This document shows positions 1 through 8,498 of a stretch of 54,759 nucleotides of DNA, piece by piece (position 1 is the stretch's first letter; each line of letters starts with the position of its first letter). The notes beneath the pieces were generated by a model. It ran no database searches. It worked only from the letters and a program-made list of their open reading frames with translations, and was not told where the DNA came from. This DNA comes from Dietzia alimentaria 72 (GTDB lineage Bacteria > Actinomycetota > Actinomycetes > Mycobacteriales > Mycobacteriaceae), in the NCBI RefSeq assembly GCF_000226215.1, contig NZ_AGFF01000016.1, positions 1-54,759 of the forward strand, in the 5' to 3' direction. A program made the position numbers and the translations under genes.

Positions 1-72
1 GCGGGATGCGCTGGCGGGGTGGACGGAGTGGGCGGGCAGGCAGCGTAAGTCGGGCGGGACGAGTCGGGCTTG

Positions 73-654
73 TCAGCTGGGGACGTCGGGCTGGATCCGC
101 AGGACGTGCAGCGAGGTGGCGAGTCCGTCGTACTGCGCCACCAATTGCACCAGCGCCACCAGCTCAGACTCGTCCAGGTACGAGGCCAACTCAGACCACG
201 CCTCGTCGGAGATGTCCTTGGACTGGACAAGCTCGTCCACGGCGGACAACAGAACCTTGAGCCTGTCTGGCCAACCGGCGGTCGCGGGGTCGGCGAGGGT
301 GCGGATGATGTCGTCGTCGTCGAGACCAACGCTCGCTCCGATCCGCTCGTGATGGGCGCGCTCGTACGCGCTACTCCGCAGGTGCGCGATGCGCAGGATC
401 ACGAGCTCGGTGGTGCGACGATCGAGGACGCCGAAAGGCATCATCATCCCGGAGTACGCGAGCCAGGCAGGGAAGAGGCGACGGGCGTGGCCGAGCGTGG
501 CGAACAGATGGACGTCCCGCTTACCGGTGACACGCGCGCCGATGCGATTGACCGCCCAGCCGACCGGGCCGAGCTCGCGAAACCCGCCGGGGCGGATGCG
601 GGGAATGGAGACGGAGTCGGGTTGGCCTGGATTGCTGGTGGGGGACTGACTCAT
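73..654 (-). CDS. carboxymuconolactone decarboxylase (AhpD-like) family protein
   Basis: 193 residues. The central segment (TTELVILRIAHLRSSAYERAHH) fits the CMD/AhpD fold, an all-helical family that includes peroxidase-reducing and lactone-decarboxylating members. The redox Cys pair of true AhpD proteins is absent: the ExxCxxC region reads SSAYERAHH. Peroxidase activity is therefore unlikely and the substrate is unknown. The ATG at 654 is chosen because the family homology begins soon after it, although the frame stays open upstream. It lies 5 bases after the ramB stop, so cotranscription is likely. TAACGT at 662-667, seven bases before the ATG, could also drive a leaderless transcript. Confidence 0.8.
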   Translation of the reverse strand: MSQSPTSNPGQPDSVSIPRIRPGGFRELGPVGWAVNRIGARVTGKRDVHLFATLGHARRLFPAWLAYSGMMMPFGVLDRRTTELVILRIAHLRSSAYERAHHERIGASVGLDDDDIIRTLADPATAGWPDRLKVLLSAVDELVQSKDISDEAWSELASYLDESELVALVQLVAQYDGLATSLHVLRIQPDVPS

Positions 655-659
655 GGCCG

Positions 660-2114
660 TCACGTTAGGGCAGAGTCGCCGCCGGGGGAGTCGGGTTCGT
701 GGAGTAGATACGGGGACAGCGACGAGCGGTGGGCGTCGACGGACAGGGTCCGGTTGAGCGGCGGGAATGCGCGCTGGGGGCAGGCCGGTCGCTCGCACAT
801 CCGGCAACCGGGGCCGATCTTGGTGGCTGCGTCCGAATCGGCCATGTCCAGGCCCTGCGCGTACACGGTCCGGTGGGCGTGGCGGGCCTCGCAACCCAGC
901 CCGATCGCGAACGTCTTACGCGGTTCCCCGAATCGCATCGGTCGTGTGGTGACCGTGCGTGACACCCACAGATGCAGGTGCCCGTCCGGGGTCTCGGCCA
1001 CCTGCCGATGGATCTTGCCGGGGAAGGAGAACGTCTCGTACACGTTCCACAGCGGACACGTGCCGCCCGACGTGGTGAAATGCACGCCCGACGCCGACTG
1101 ACGCTTGGACATGTTGCCCGCACGGTCCACGCGCACGAAGCTGAACGGCACCCCGGACGCGCCCGGCCTCTGCAGGGTGGACAGCCGGTGGCAGACGGTC
1201 TCGTAGCCCGTGGCGTGGAAGGTCATCAGCCGTTCGATGTCGTAGCGGAAGTCCTCGGCGGTGTCGAGGAACCGCTGGTACGGCATGAGGACTGCGGCCG
1301 CGAAGTAGTTCGCCAGCCCACGAAGCGCCAGAGCCGAAGCGGCCGGCGAACTGAAGGCGCCGACCTCGACGAGTTCGTCGAGCATGTCGCGGTGCTCGAG
1401 GAACGCCAATTCGGAGGCGACCCGGAACGCCTGCTGCCCGGCCGTCATGTGCGCGGACAGTTCCAGGCGCCGGTCCTCGGGGGAGAAGCGGTGCCAGAGG
1501 CCGTCGGGGAGATCGACCCGCCGCGCGATCCTGACCCCGTGCGTCTCCGCCAGGCGCTGCTCCAGAACCGCACGCACGTCGCCGCGGTTCATCTGGATGC
1601 GATTGGTCAGCTCCTCGGCGGCCGTGTCCAGGGAGTCGATGTAGTTCTGGCGCTGGTAGAAGTAGTCGCGCACCTCCTCGTGCGGCATCGTCAGCGCGGA
1701 GTGGTCGATGCCGGCGTCTATCGCGTTGCGACTCTCGGTGAGCGCCGCCAGTAGGTCCGCCGAGTTCCGGTAGCGCTGGTGCAGCACCGCGACGGCCCGG
1801 GCGAGTTCAGGGTGGGCGCGCACGAGGTCGATCACCCCGGAGGTGGGGACCCCGGAGGAGACCTGCGGATCGGAAACCGCCTCGGTGAGCTGGGCGATCA
1901 GTCGGGTGTCGGAGTCGGAGGCGAAGAACGTGGAGTCGACCCCGTATTCCTCCGACAGGCGCGTGAGTACCCGGGAGGTGAGTGGGCGGACGTCCTTCTC
2001 CAGCTGGTTGAGATAGCTGGCGGACAGCCCCAGCGAGTGCGCGAACGCGGCCTGCGTGAGCTCCTGTTCCTCGCGGAGTCGGCGGAGTCTTGCGCCCATG
2101 TGACTGGCGGTCAT
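660..2114 (-). CDS. ramB: RamB-type short-chain fatty acyl regulator (XRE HTH)
   Basis: 484 residues. An N-terminal XRE helix-turn-helix (about residues 6-60, with LTQAAFAHSLGLSASYLNQLE) is followed by the ImmA/IrrE-like and DUF2083 region. Near the C-terminus is a Cys cluster, GCRMCERPACPQRAFPP, conserved in this family. In Corynebacterium glutamicum RamB controls acetate and glyoxylate genes, including aceA and itself. Divergence from aceA, with a RamB-like site between them, supports the same role here. The start at 2114 follows an AGGGAG ribosome site; an internal ATG at 2099 is an alternative. Confidence 0.9.
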   Translation of the reverse strand: MTASHMGARLRRLREEQELTQAAFAHSLGLSASYLNQLEKDVRPLTSRVLTRLSEEYGVDSTFFASDSDTRLIAQLTEAVSDPQVSSGVPTSGVIDLVRAHPELARAVAVLHQRYRNSADLLAALTESRNAIDAGIDHSALTMPHEEVRDYFYQRQNYIDSLDTAAEELTNRIQMNRGDVRAVLEQRLAETHGVRIARRVDLPDGLWHRFSPEDRRLELSAHMTAGQQAFRVASELAFLEHRDMLDELVEVGAFSSPAASALALRGLANYFAAAVLMPYQRFLDTAEDFRYDIERLMTFHATGYETVCHRLSTLQRPGASGVPFSFVRVDRAGNMSKRQSASGVHFTTSGGTCPLWNVYETFSFPGKIHRQVAETPDGHLHLWVSRTVTTRPMRFGEPRKTFAIGLGCEARHAHRTVYAQGLDMADSDAATKIGPGCRMCERPACPQRAFPPLNRTLSVDAHRSSLSPYLLHEPDSPGGDSALT

Positions 2115-2154
2115 GAGGTGCTCCCTGGATCGTGGTGGCGTGCCCCACATTATT

Positions 2155-2169
2155 CGCAAAGTTTGCAAG
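2155..2169. promoter_or_regulatory. RamB-like operator between ramB and aceA
   Basis: GCAAA-G-TTTGC at 2156-2166 is a perfect inverted repeat, and AAAGTTTGCAAG (2158-2169) nearly matches the published RamB core AACTTTGCAAA or its complement. A second CGCAAAG lies at 2173-2179. The site sits about 40 bases before the ramB start and 140 before aceA, so it could serve both. The assignment is inferred from motif plus context. Confidence 0.6.
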
Positions 2170-2308
2170 CAACGCAAAGAAACTCGCCATATTCGCACTC
2201 GTCGCAGGTAGACGCGGTGCAACGCGTATGGCATTCTTAGGAAGTACAGGAGTTCGGACTCGCATCAATGCGAAGTCGAGCCCGCCCCCGATACAGAAAA
2301 GAGTCGCA

Positions 2309-3598
2309 ATGTCGAACGTCGGCAAGGCACGTACCGCTGCAGAGATCCAGCAGGACTGGGACACCAACCCCCGCTGGAAGGGCATCACCCGCAACTACAC
2401 GGCCGATCAGGTCGCAGAGCTGCAGGGCACCGTGGTCGAGGAGCACACCCTCGCCCGTCGTGGCGCGGAGATCCTCTGGGACAAGGTCAACAACAAGGAC
2501 TTCGTCAACTCGCTCGGTGCGCTCACCGGTAACCAGGCCGTGCAGCAGATCCGTGCCGGCCTCGAGGCCGTGTACCTCTCCGGCTGGCAGGTCGCCGGCG
2601 ACGCCAACCTCTCGGGCCACACCTACCCGGACCAGTCGCTGTACCCGGCCAACTCGGTCCCGACCGTCGTGCGCCGCATCAACAACGCCCTGCTGCGCGC
2701 CGACGAGATTTCCCGCGTCGAGGGTGACACCTCGGTCGAGAACTGGCTCGCCCCGATCGTCGCCGACGCCGAAGCCGGCTTCGGTGGCGCGCTCAACGCG
2801 TACGAGCTGCAGAAGGCCATGATCGCCGCCGGCGCCGCCGGTGTGCACTGGGAGGACCAGCTCGCGTCGGAGAAGAAGTGCGGCCACCTCGGTGGCAAGG
2901 TGCTGATCCCGACCAACCAGCACATCCGTACGCTGACCTCGGCCCGCCTGGCGTCCGACGTCGCCAACGTGCCGTCGGTCATCATCGCGCGTACCGACGC
3001 CGAGGCCGCCACTCTCATCACCTCCGATGTGGACGAGCGTGACCGCCCGTTCATCACCGGCGAGCGCACCGCCGAGGGTTTCTACCACGTCAAGAACGGC
3101 ATCGAGCCCTGCATCGAGCGTGCCAAGGCCTACGCCCCGTTCGCCGACATGATCTGGATGGAGACCGGCACGCCGGATCTCGAGTACGCCAAGAAGTTCG
3201 CCGAGGGCGTCAAGTCCGAGTTCCCGGACCAGCTCCTTGCCTACAACTGCTCGCCCTCCTTCAACTGGAAGGCGAACCTGGACGACGACACCATCGCCAA
3301 GTTCCAGAAGGAGCTCGGCGCGATGGGCTTCAAGTTCCAGTTCATCACCCTGGCGGGCTTCCACTCGCTCAACTACGGCATGTTCGACCTGGCCTACGGC
3401 TACGCCCGCAACCAGATGACGTCGTTCGTCGAGCTGCAGGAGCGCGAGTTCAAGGCCGCCGAGGAGCGTGGCTTCACCGCAGTCAAGCACCAGCGTGAGG
3501 TCGGCGCCGGCTACTTCGACCGCATCGCCACCACCGTGGACCCCAACACGTCCACCGCGGCGCTGAAGGGCTCCACCGAAGAGGGTCAGTTCCACTGA
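2309..3598 (+). CDS. aceA: isocitrate lyase
   Basis: 429 residues, the usual length of the short bacterial isocitrate lyases. It cleaves isocitrate to glyoxylate and succinate, the first step of the cytosolic glyoxylate shunt needed for growth on acetate or fatty acids. The signature KKCGHLGG carries the catalytic Cys at residue 191, and the metal/substrate region [13 protein letters not shown] is intact. The ATG at 2309 is preferred over an upstream in-frame ATG because [14 protein letters not shown] is the normal N-terminus of the family. Upstream lie the divergent ramB gene and a RamB-like site; a long hairpin follows. Confidence 0.97.
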   Translation: MSNVGKARTAAEIQQDWDTNPRWKGITRNYTADQVAELQGTVVEEHTLARRGAEILWDKVNNKDFVNSLGALTGNQAVQQIRAGLEAVYLSGWQVAGDANLSGHTYPDQSLYPANSVPTVVRRINNALLRADEISRVEGDTSVENWLAPIVADAEAGFGGALNAYELQKAMIAAGAAGVHWEDQLASEKKCGHLGGKVLIPTNQHIRTLTSARLASDVANVPSVIIARTDAEAATLITSDVDERDRPFITGERTAEGFYHVKNGIEPCIERAKAYAPFADMIWMETGTPDLEYAKKFAEGVKSEFPDQLLAYNCSPSFNWKANLDDDTIAKFQKELGAMGFKFQFITLAGFHSLNYGMFDLAYGYARNQMTSFVELQEREFKAAEERGFTAVKHQREVGAGYFDRIATTVDPNTSTAALKGSTEEGQFH

Positions 3599-3645
3599 TC
3601 CCCGGTCGACCGGAGTTGGTCGACTGACTACGCGACGTAGTGCAT

Positions 3646-3690
3646 CACCGGGGGCCGGTCCGTCTCGACGAGGCGGCCCGGCCCCCGGTG
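3646..3690 (+). terminator. hairpin terminator after aceA
   Basis: CACCGGGGGCCGG (3646-3658) pairs perfectly over 13 bp with CCGGCCCCCGGTG (3678-3690), leaving a 19-base loop. No T-run follows, as is common in high-GC Actinobacteria. It separates aceA from fadB2. Confidence 0.6.
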
Positions 3691-3742
3691 TCGTCTCGTC
3701 ACCCGGATGCCCCACCCATCCCCGCCTCGAAGGACCCAGCAG

Positions 3743-4663
3743 ATGAGCAGCCCCCGCCATGCGACCACGGAGCCGGAACGGATTACTCGTGTCGGCGTGG
3801 TGGGCGCCGGACAGATGGGCGCGGGGATCGCCGAGGTCTGTGCACGAGCTTACGTGGATGTGCTGGTGTGGGAATCCACCAGAGAACTGACCACCGCCGG
3901 GCGGGACCGCATCCTCGATTCCCTCGACCGCGGGGTGTCCTCCGGCAAGATCACCGGACGCGAACGCGACCAGGCCGCACTGCGCCTGCGCTTCACCACC
4001 GATCTCACGGACTTCGCGGACCGCCAACTGGTGATCGAGGCGATTGTCGAGGACGAGGCGGCCAAGACCGCAGTGTTCCGCCAGCTCGACGAGGTCGTCA
4101 CCGATCCCGCCGCGGTCCTGGCGTCCAACACGTCTTCCATCCCCGTGATGAAGCTCGGTACCTGCACCGCCCGCCCCGAGCGCGTGATCGGAATGCACTT
4201 CTTCAACCCGGTACCTGTGTTACCGCTGGTGGAGGTGGTGAGCACTCTCGAGACCGGTGCCGAAACCAGGGCGCGCGCCGAAGGGTTCGCCGAGCAGGTG
4301 CTGGGTAAGCAGGTCGTCCACTCGGTCGACCGCTCCGGGGCCGTGGTCAACGCCCTGCTCATACCGTTTCTGCTGTCCGCGATCCGGATGGCGGAGTCGG
4401 GATTCGCCACCCCGGAAGACATCGACAGGGCCATGGTGCTCGGATGCGCCCACCCGACGGGACCGCTCGCGCTGGCCGACCTGGTGGGTCTGGACACCGT
4501 CACGGCAATCGCCGACTCGATGTACGCGGAATTCAAGGAGCCCCTGTACGCCCCGCCGCCGCTGCTCCTGCGGATGGTGGAAGCCGGCCGGCTGGGAAAG
4601 AAGACCGGCCGGGGTTTCTACCGCTACGACGCCCCGCGGGCTGTTGCACGCGCGGTGCGCTGA
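3743..4663 (+). CDS. fadB2: 3-hydroxybutyryl-CoA dehydrogenase
   Basis: 306 residues. The N-terminal Rossmann fold has VGVVGAGQMGAGIAEVC (the GxGxxG motif), and the family segments SNTSSIPVMKLG and HFFNPVPVLPLVEVV are present. The C-terminal helical domain ends GRLGKKTGRGFYRY. It oxidises short-chain L-3-hydroxyacyl-CoA with NAD(P), linking fatty acid or butyrate breakdown to the adjacent glyoxylate shunt; the same aceA-fadB2 order occurs in mycobacteria. AAGGA at 3730-3734 supports the ATG at 3743 over one at 3707. Confidence 0.92.
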   Translation: MSSPRHATTEPERITRVGVVGAGQMGAGIAEVCARAYVDVLVWESTRELTTAGRDRILDSLDRGVSSGKITGRERDQAALRLRFTTDLTDFADRQLVIEAIVEDEAAKTAVFRQLDEVVTDPAAVLASNTSSIPVMKLGTCTARPERVIGMHFFNPVPVLPLVEVVSTLETGAETRARAEGFAEQVLGKQVVHSVDRSGAVVNALLIPFLLSAIRMAESGFATPEDIDRAMVLGCAHPTGPLALADLVGLDTVTAIADSMYAEFKEPLYAPPPLLLRMVEAGRLGKKTGRGFYRYDAPRAVARAVR

Positions 4664-4748
4664 GGCCGCGTTGTCGTCGTCGTGTTCGCACGTCGGCGCC
4701 GCGGTGGACCGACGAATCCACCGGGCGGTTACCCGGGGTTCCTGAGGT

Positions 4749-4797
4749 TCTAATAGGATTGATGCAATCAAGTCCCGAATCATGCGATCCGGGATAG
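4749..4797 (+). promoter_or_regulatory. candidate leaderless promoter and 11-codon upstream ORF
   Basis: TCTAAT (4749-4754) lies seven bases before ATG 4762. That ATG opens an 11-codon frame (MQSSPESCDPG, stop 4795-4797) ending 25 bases before the next gene. The spacing equals the leaderless arrangement seen at many genes in this window, so a translated leader peptide is possible. This rests on sequence pattern only. Confidence 0.35.
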
Positions 4798-4822
4798 GTA
4801 GTTAACGAAAGAGGACGACATC

Positions 4823-5131
4823 ATGGCAGGTCAGACCCTCGAGCACACCGGTCCAGCTATCGTCGAGGAGTACTACCCGGAGTACGCGACCACCGTCGCC
4901 CGGACCTACTCGTTGTACTCCACCGAGATCTACCTCGGCTCCGCGCTGATCCTGCTGAGCATGTGCATGCTCGGGCTGCCCCTCACCGCGTTCGGCTACT
5001 ACACCGACGACAAGGGGGTCGGCCTCGGGCTGGTCATCCTTGCCGTGGTGGCTACAGCGGCCCTGTTCTTGGTGGGTCTCGTCACCTGCATGATCGGCTT
5101 CCGTAAGTACGGTCGCGAGGTCGCACACTGA
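4823..5131 (+). CDS. small membrane protein of unknown function
   Basis: 102 residues with two predicted membrane helices (about 35-58 and 68-92) and a Tyr-rich N-terminal segment (EEYYPEYATTVARTYSLY) that is probably cytoplasmic. I do not recognise the family. GAGG about ten bases before the ATG acts as ribosome site. A hexamer and short open frame precede it. The following DUF445 gene probably starts across or just after its stop codon, so the two are likely translated together; this hints at a shared envelope role but proves nothing. Confidence 0.8.
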   Translation: MAGQTLEHTGPAIVEEYYPEYATTVARTYSLYSTEIYLGSALILLSMCMLGLPLTAFGYYTDDKGVGLGLVILAVVATAALFLVGLVTCMIGFRKYGREVAH

Positions 5132-5220
5132 CGCTCGACCCGGTCGAGGCCGCAGGCGCTTCCGCTTTCAAGGCGGGGGACCCGGCCGACGACGCCGAGA
5201 AGAGGGCCGGTCTCCGGCGG

Positions 5221-6429
5221 ATGAAGACGGTCGCGACGGGTTTTCTCGTCGTGGCCGGGATCGTCTACCTGGCGACCGAGTACGCCCTGCACAACGGTGC
5301 GGGGGAATGGCTGCGGTATGTGCGTGCCGCCGCCGAGGCCGGGATGGTGGGCGGCTTGGCGGACTGGTTTGCTGTGACCGCGCTGTTCCGGCATCCGTTA
5401 GGGATCCCCATCCCGCATACCGCCCTCATCCGTAAGAAGAAGGACCAGCTGGGCGAATCGCTCGGCGGGTTTGTGGGCGACAATTTTCTCGACCCGCAGA
5501 TGGTGAGCGAGAAGGTCCGCAGCGCCCACATCCCCGAGCGTGCCGGCGAGTGGCTGCAGGACCCTGAGCACCGTGCCCTGGCCTCGGACCAGGCCGCCAA
5601 AGCGATCCGCTCCGTCCTGGCGGTACTGCGTGACGACGACGCGGTGGCCATCATCGAACGCACCATCGTGGCCCGCATCGCCGAACCCGAATGGGGTCCG
5701 CCGGCGGGCCGCATCCTGGCCGAACTCCTCGACGAGGGCCGCCATCTCCCCCTTCTAGATCTCATGGCCGACCGCGCGCACGGCTGGGTGGAGGCCAACC
5801 CGGAGACCATCGACCGCTGGGTTCGCGAGAAGGCCCCCACCTGGGCCCCGCAGTTCGTCAACGAACTCCTGTCCGATCGTGCCTTCCGCGAGATGCGGGA
5901 GTGGACCTGGCAGATCAAGGTGGACAAGCAGCACGCCGTGCGGCTGGCATTGATCGGCTTCGTGGAGGACTTCGCCCGCGACCTCCAGCACGATCCGGCC
6001 ACCATGGCCAAGCTCGAGACGTTCAAGCACGAGGTCATGAACCGGGACGAGGTCCGCCGTGCGGCGGGTTCGGCCTGGGCCGCGGCCAAACGGATGATCG
6101 TGGAGGCCACCGAGGATTCCTCCTCGACCCTGCGCGTGAAGATTGATGACCTGTTGAGGCGTCTGGCGGAGATGCTCGTCGACGACGGCAGGGTTCGCGA
6201 CCGTCTCGATGACTACATGACCCGCACCGCGCGCTACGTCGCCGAGAACTACGCCGGCGAGGTCACGTCGATCATCTCCGAGACTGTCGAGCGTTGGGAT
6301 GCCGACGAGGCTTCCGACAAGATCGAACTCCTCGCCGGCAAGGACCTGCAGTTCATCCGCATCAACGGCACCGTCGTGGGGGCCTTGGCGGGCCTGGCCA
6401 TTCACACCGCCACCCAGTTGATCTTCTGA
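5221..6429 (+). CDS. DUF445 domain-containing membrane-associated protein
   Basis: 402 residues from the first in-frame ATG. An N-terminal membrane helix (about 6-22) is followed by the DUF445 signature GMVGGLADWFAVTALFRHPL, a long helical region, and a C-terminal hydrophobic helix (VVGALAGLAIHTATQLIF). The function of the family is unknown. Codons upstream of 5221 still read like the family N-terminus (DDAEKRAGLRR precedes the Met) but contain no ATG or GTG. The true start may be CTG 5128, which overlaps the preceding stop, adding about 31 residues. Confidence 0.85.
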   Translation: MKTVATGFLVVAGIVYLATEYALHNGAGEWLRYVRAAAEAGMVGGLADWFAVTALFRHPLGIPIPHTALIRKKKDQLGESLGGFVGDNFLDPQMVSEKVRSAHIPERAGEWLQDPEHRALASDQAAKAIRSVLAVLRDDDAVAIIERTIVARIAEPEWGPPAGRILAELLDEGRHLPLLDLMADRAHGWVEANPETIDRWVREKAPTWAPQFVNELLSDRAFREMREWTWQIKVDKQHAVRLALIGFVEDFARDLQHDPATMAKLETFKHEVMNRDEVRRAAGSAWAAAKRMIVEATEDSSSTLRVKIDDLLRRLAEMLVDDGRVRDRLDDYMTRTARYVAENYAGEVTSIISETVERWDADEASDKIELLAGKDLQFIRINGTVVGALAGLAIHTATQLIF

Positions 6430-6561
6430 CTCCGTAAGCGGCGCAGCTAGCACGGCGTTCGCGGCCACGGCGCAGTTGTTAGGGAGGCTTCAGGCCCCTG
6501 ATCAGGCAACACGGGGAAAGCTGGTGTGATTAAACGCACCGCGACGAACGCTGCCTAGCGC

Positions 6562-6590
6562 TTGCTGCAGTTAGCACCCGTTGCTAGCAT
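6562..6590 (+). promoter_or_regulatory. sigma-70-type promoter for the Rv0474-like gene
   Basis: TTGCTG (6562-6567) and TAGCAT (6585-6590) are separated by 17 bases, a good housekeeping promoter layout. Transcription would begin near 6597, giving a leader of about 38 bases that contains the GGGAGG ribosome site. Confidence 0.5.
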
Positions 6591-6634
6591 GGGTTGTAGT
6601 CGATGACCAAAGAGTAGCGAGGGAGGTGGTTTCC

Positions 6635-7156
6635 ATGGCCGCACAGCGTGGACGTAAGCGCGTCGGTTCCGCGGACACCGCCACCGTGCAGGCGGCCGAG
6701 CCGGCTGCCGGAACCCTCGCGCGCAGGGCAAAACCTACCGGTGATGTCCCGCGTCAGATCGACGACGCCCGTAAGGGTGACGACGACAAGCGTTCGTCGG
6801 ATTCGCAGGACATCGGGTCGTTCATCCGCACCCAGCGGGAGGCGGCGGAGGTGTCCATCCGGCAGCTCGCGGAGCGTGCCGGCGTGTCCAACCCGTATCT
6901 GAGTCAGATCGAACGCGGATTGCGCAAGCCGTCCGCCGAGGTGCTGGGACAGATCGCCCGAGGTCTGAGACTGTCCGCGGAGGTGCTGTACGCCCGCGCC
7001 GGGATCCTCGAACTCAAGCAGGGGAGCCCGGTCCGGGACGCGATTCTCACAGCTCCGGACCTCACGGAGCGGCAGAGGGAGGTGCTCGTTGAGATCTACG
7101 AGTCGTTCCGAGTGAACAATGCGACCGCCGCTGAACAGGTCGTCGGCGTCCCCTAG
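6635..7156 (+). CDS. XRE-family transcriptional regulator (Rv0474-like)
   Basis: 173 residues. A basic, low-complexity N-terminus (about 60 residues) precedes an XRE helix-turn-helix (about 62-118), with IRQLAERAGVSNPYLSQIE as recognition region and RKPSAEVLGQIARGL after it. The C-terminal part is short and helical with no effector domain that I can name. The order regulator-hbhA-DUF2516 matches Rv0474-Rv0475-Rv0476, so it is an Rv0474 orthologue by context. GGGAGG upstream supports the ATG at 6635; an earlier in-frame ATG at 6581 overlaps the -10 element. Confidence 0.88.
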   Translation: MAAQRGRKRVGSADTATVQAAEPAAGTLARRAKPTGDVPRQIDDARKGDDDKRSSDSQDIGSFIRTQREAAEVSIRQLAERAGVSNPYLSQIERGLRKPSAEVLGQIARGLRLSAEVLYARAGILELKQGSPVRDAILTAPDLTERQREVLVEIYESFRVNNATAAEQVVGVP

Positions 7157-7231
7157 GGTGCCGCGCGACGGCTTTCGGGCCACGAGATACCGCATGCCAG
7201 ATAAATCCGCAACGACAATCAAGGAGTCGAT

Positions 7232-8335
7232 ATGAGCGACAAGAAGCCCGCTGCCAAGAAGGCCCCGACCAAGACCGAGTCCGCCAAGAAGGTCTCGAAC
7301 TCGGGCAAGACCGCCCCGGCCAAGTCCGTGGACAAGGATCCCGCGTTCGACGGCCCGCTCGGTCAGGCTTTCGCTGCCGTGCGCACCCCGGTTTACGCCT
7401 ACGTCGGTGTCAACGACCTCGCTGTCCAGGCCGTCTCGGGCCTCGTCAAGGACCTGCGTCGTCGCGCCGAGGAGGCCGTGAACGATGCGCAGAGCCGCGT
7501 CACCGAGCGCGTGGTCGAGGTCCAGAACCGCGTCGCCGAGGTCCAGAACCGGGTCAACGAGGTGCCGGAGCGCGTCCAGGCCCTGCCTGCCGAGATGGAG
7601 GAGCTCGTTAACCGCTTCCGTCCGGAGGAGCTGCGCAAGGTCGCCGACGCCTATGTCGAGGTCGCCGCTGGCATCTACGGTGGACTCGCCGCCCGCGGTG
7701 AGGACGTCGTGACCCGTCTCCGTGAGGAGAACCCGCAGCTCGAGGCCGGTCTCGCTCGTGTCAACGAGCAGGTCGCCCGAGCCGCTGGTGCTGTCGAGGA
7801 GCAGGTCGAACTGGGCGAAGACGCGCTGGGTACGGTCGCCCGTCAGACCCGGTCGATCGGCGTGAAGGCTGCCGGCCGAGTCTCGAAGGGCGCGCGTAAG
7901 GCCGCCGAGGCCACCGGCGACGCGGCCGGTGCGGCTGCGGATCGCGTGGACGAGGCCGCTGACCGGGTCGACACGGCCGCAGTCGCGGCCGCCGTCCGAG
8001 TAGACGATGCTGCTGACAAGGCCGCCGACAAGGTGGACGATGCTGCCCACGCCGTCTCCGACGAGGTCCAGAGCGGTGCTGCCAAGGTTGAGGCCAGCGC
8101 GGCCCAGGCCAAGAAGGCGACCGCTAAGAAGGCCCCGGCGAAGAAGGCACCCGCCAAGAACGCCGCCAAGCCGACGGCCACCACCAAGGCGTCGACGTCT
8201 GCCAACAAGCCGGCCGCCGCGAAGAGCACCACGGCCAAGTCGGACACCCCGTCGCCGATGGACCTCGCGGACAGCGATCCCGAGCTGACCACCGCCGACA
8301 CCCCGCTGCCCCCCGCGGGCACCGACCGCAACTGA
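7232..8335 (+). CDS. hbhA: HbhA-like heparin-binding haemagglutinin, long form
   Basis: 367 residues, against about 200 in M. tuberculosis HbhA. Order: Lys/Ala-rich N-terminus (1-30); an HbhA-type coiled coil (about 35-200) with VVEVQNRVAEVQNRV heptads; a second repeat region of AADRVDEAADRVD type (about 230-285); and a Lys/Ala/Pro tail (KKATAKKAPAKKAPAK). Mycobacterial HbhA is a surface adhesin whose Lys-rich tail binds heparan sulfate, and it has also been linked to lipid inclusions. An AAGGAG site precedes the ATG. The basic N-terminus and extra repeat block are unusual; no signal peptide is visible. Confidence 0.85.
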   Translation: MSDKKPAAKKAPTKTESAKKVSNSGKTAPAKSVDKDPAFDGPLGQAFAAVRTPVYAYVGVNDLAVQAVSGLVKDLRRRAEEAVNDAQSRVTERVVEVQNRVAEVQNRVNEVPERVQALPAEMEELVNRFRPEELRKVADAYVEVAAGIYGGLAARGEDVVTRLREENPQLEAGLARVNEQVARAAGAVEEQVELGEDALGTVARQTRSIGVKAAGRVSKGARKAAEATGDAAGAAADRVDEAADRVDTAAVAAAVRVDDAADKAADKVDDAAHAVSDEVQSGAAKVEASAAQAKKATAKKAPAKKAPAKNAAKPTATTKASTSANKPAAAKSTTAKSDTPSPMDLADSDPELTTADTPLPPAGTDRN

Positions 8336-8350
8336 CGCTGCGGTTCCCGA

Positions 8351-8383
8351 CGCCCCGGTTCTCCCTCTGGGAGGGCCGGGGCG
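8351..8383 (+). terminator. hairpin terminator after hbhA
   Basis: CGCCCCGG (8351-8358) pairs with CCGGGGCG (8376-8383), and CTCCC/GGGAG (8361-8365 and 8369-8373) stacks inside around a TCT loop. No T-run follows. Its position 16 bases after the stop fits termination. Confidence 0.6.
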
Positions 8384-8485
8384 CCGTGCATTTCAGGGTG
8401 CCGGGCCCGGCAGGAGCGGCCCGTCAGTGATGTCGATATCTGGACGCTGTGAACATCCCCATAGTGCGGTTTGGTAGGCGACGAT

Positions 8486-8491
8486 TACACT
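8486..8491 (+). promoter_or_regulatory. -10 hexamer for a leaderless DUF2516 mRNA
   Basis: TACACT is seven bases before GTG 8499, and no ribosome-binding sequence lies between. Confidence 0.5.
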
Positions 8492-8498
8492 GGACGAT

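Noticed and set aside
1-72. Possible gene end at the left edge
   Set aside because: No frame with recognisable protein content; too short to judge.
2237-4198. 650-codon minus-strand frame opposite aceA and fadB2
   Set aside because: His/Gly/Val-rich shadow of well-conserved genes, with no start or ribosome site.
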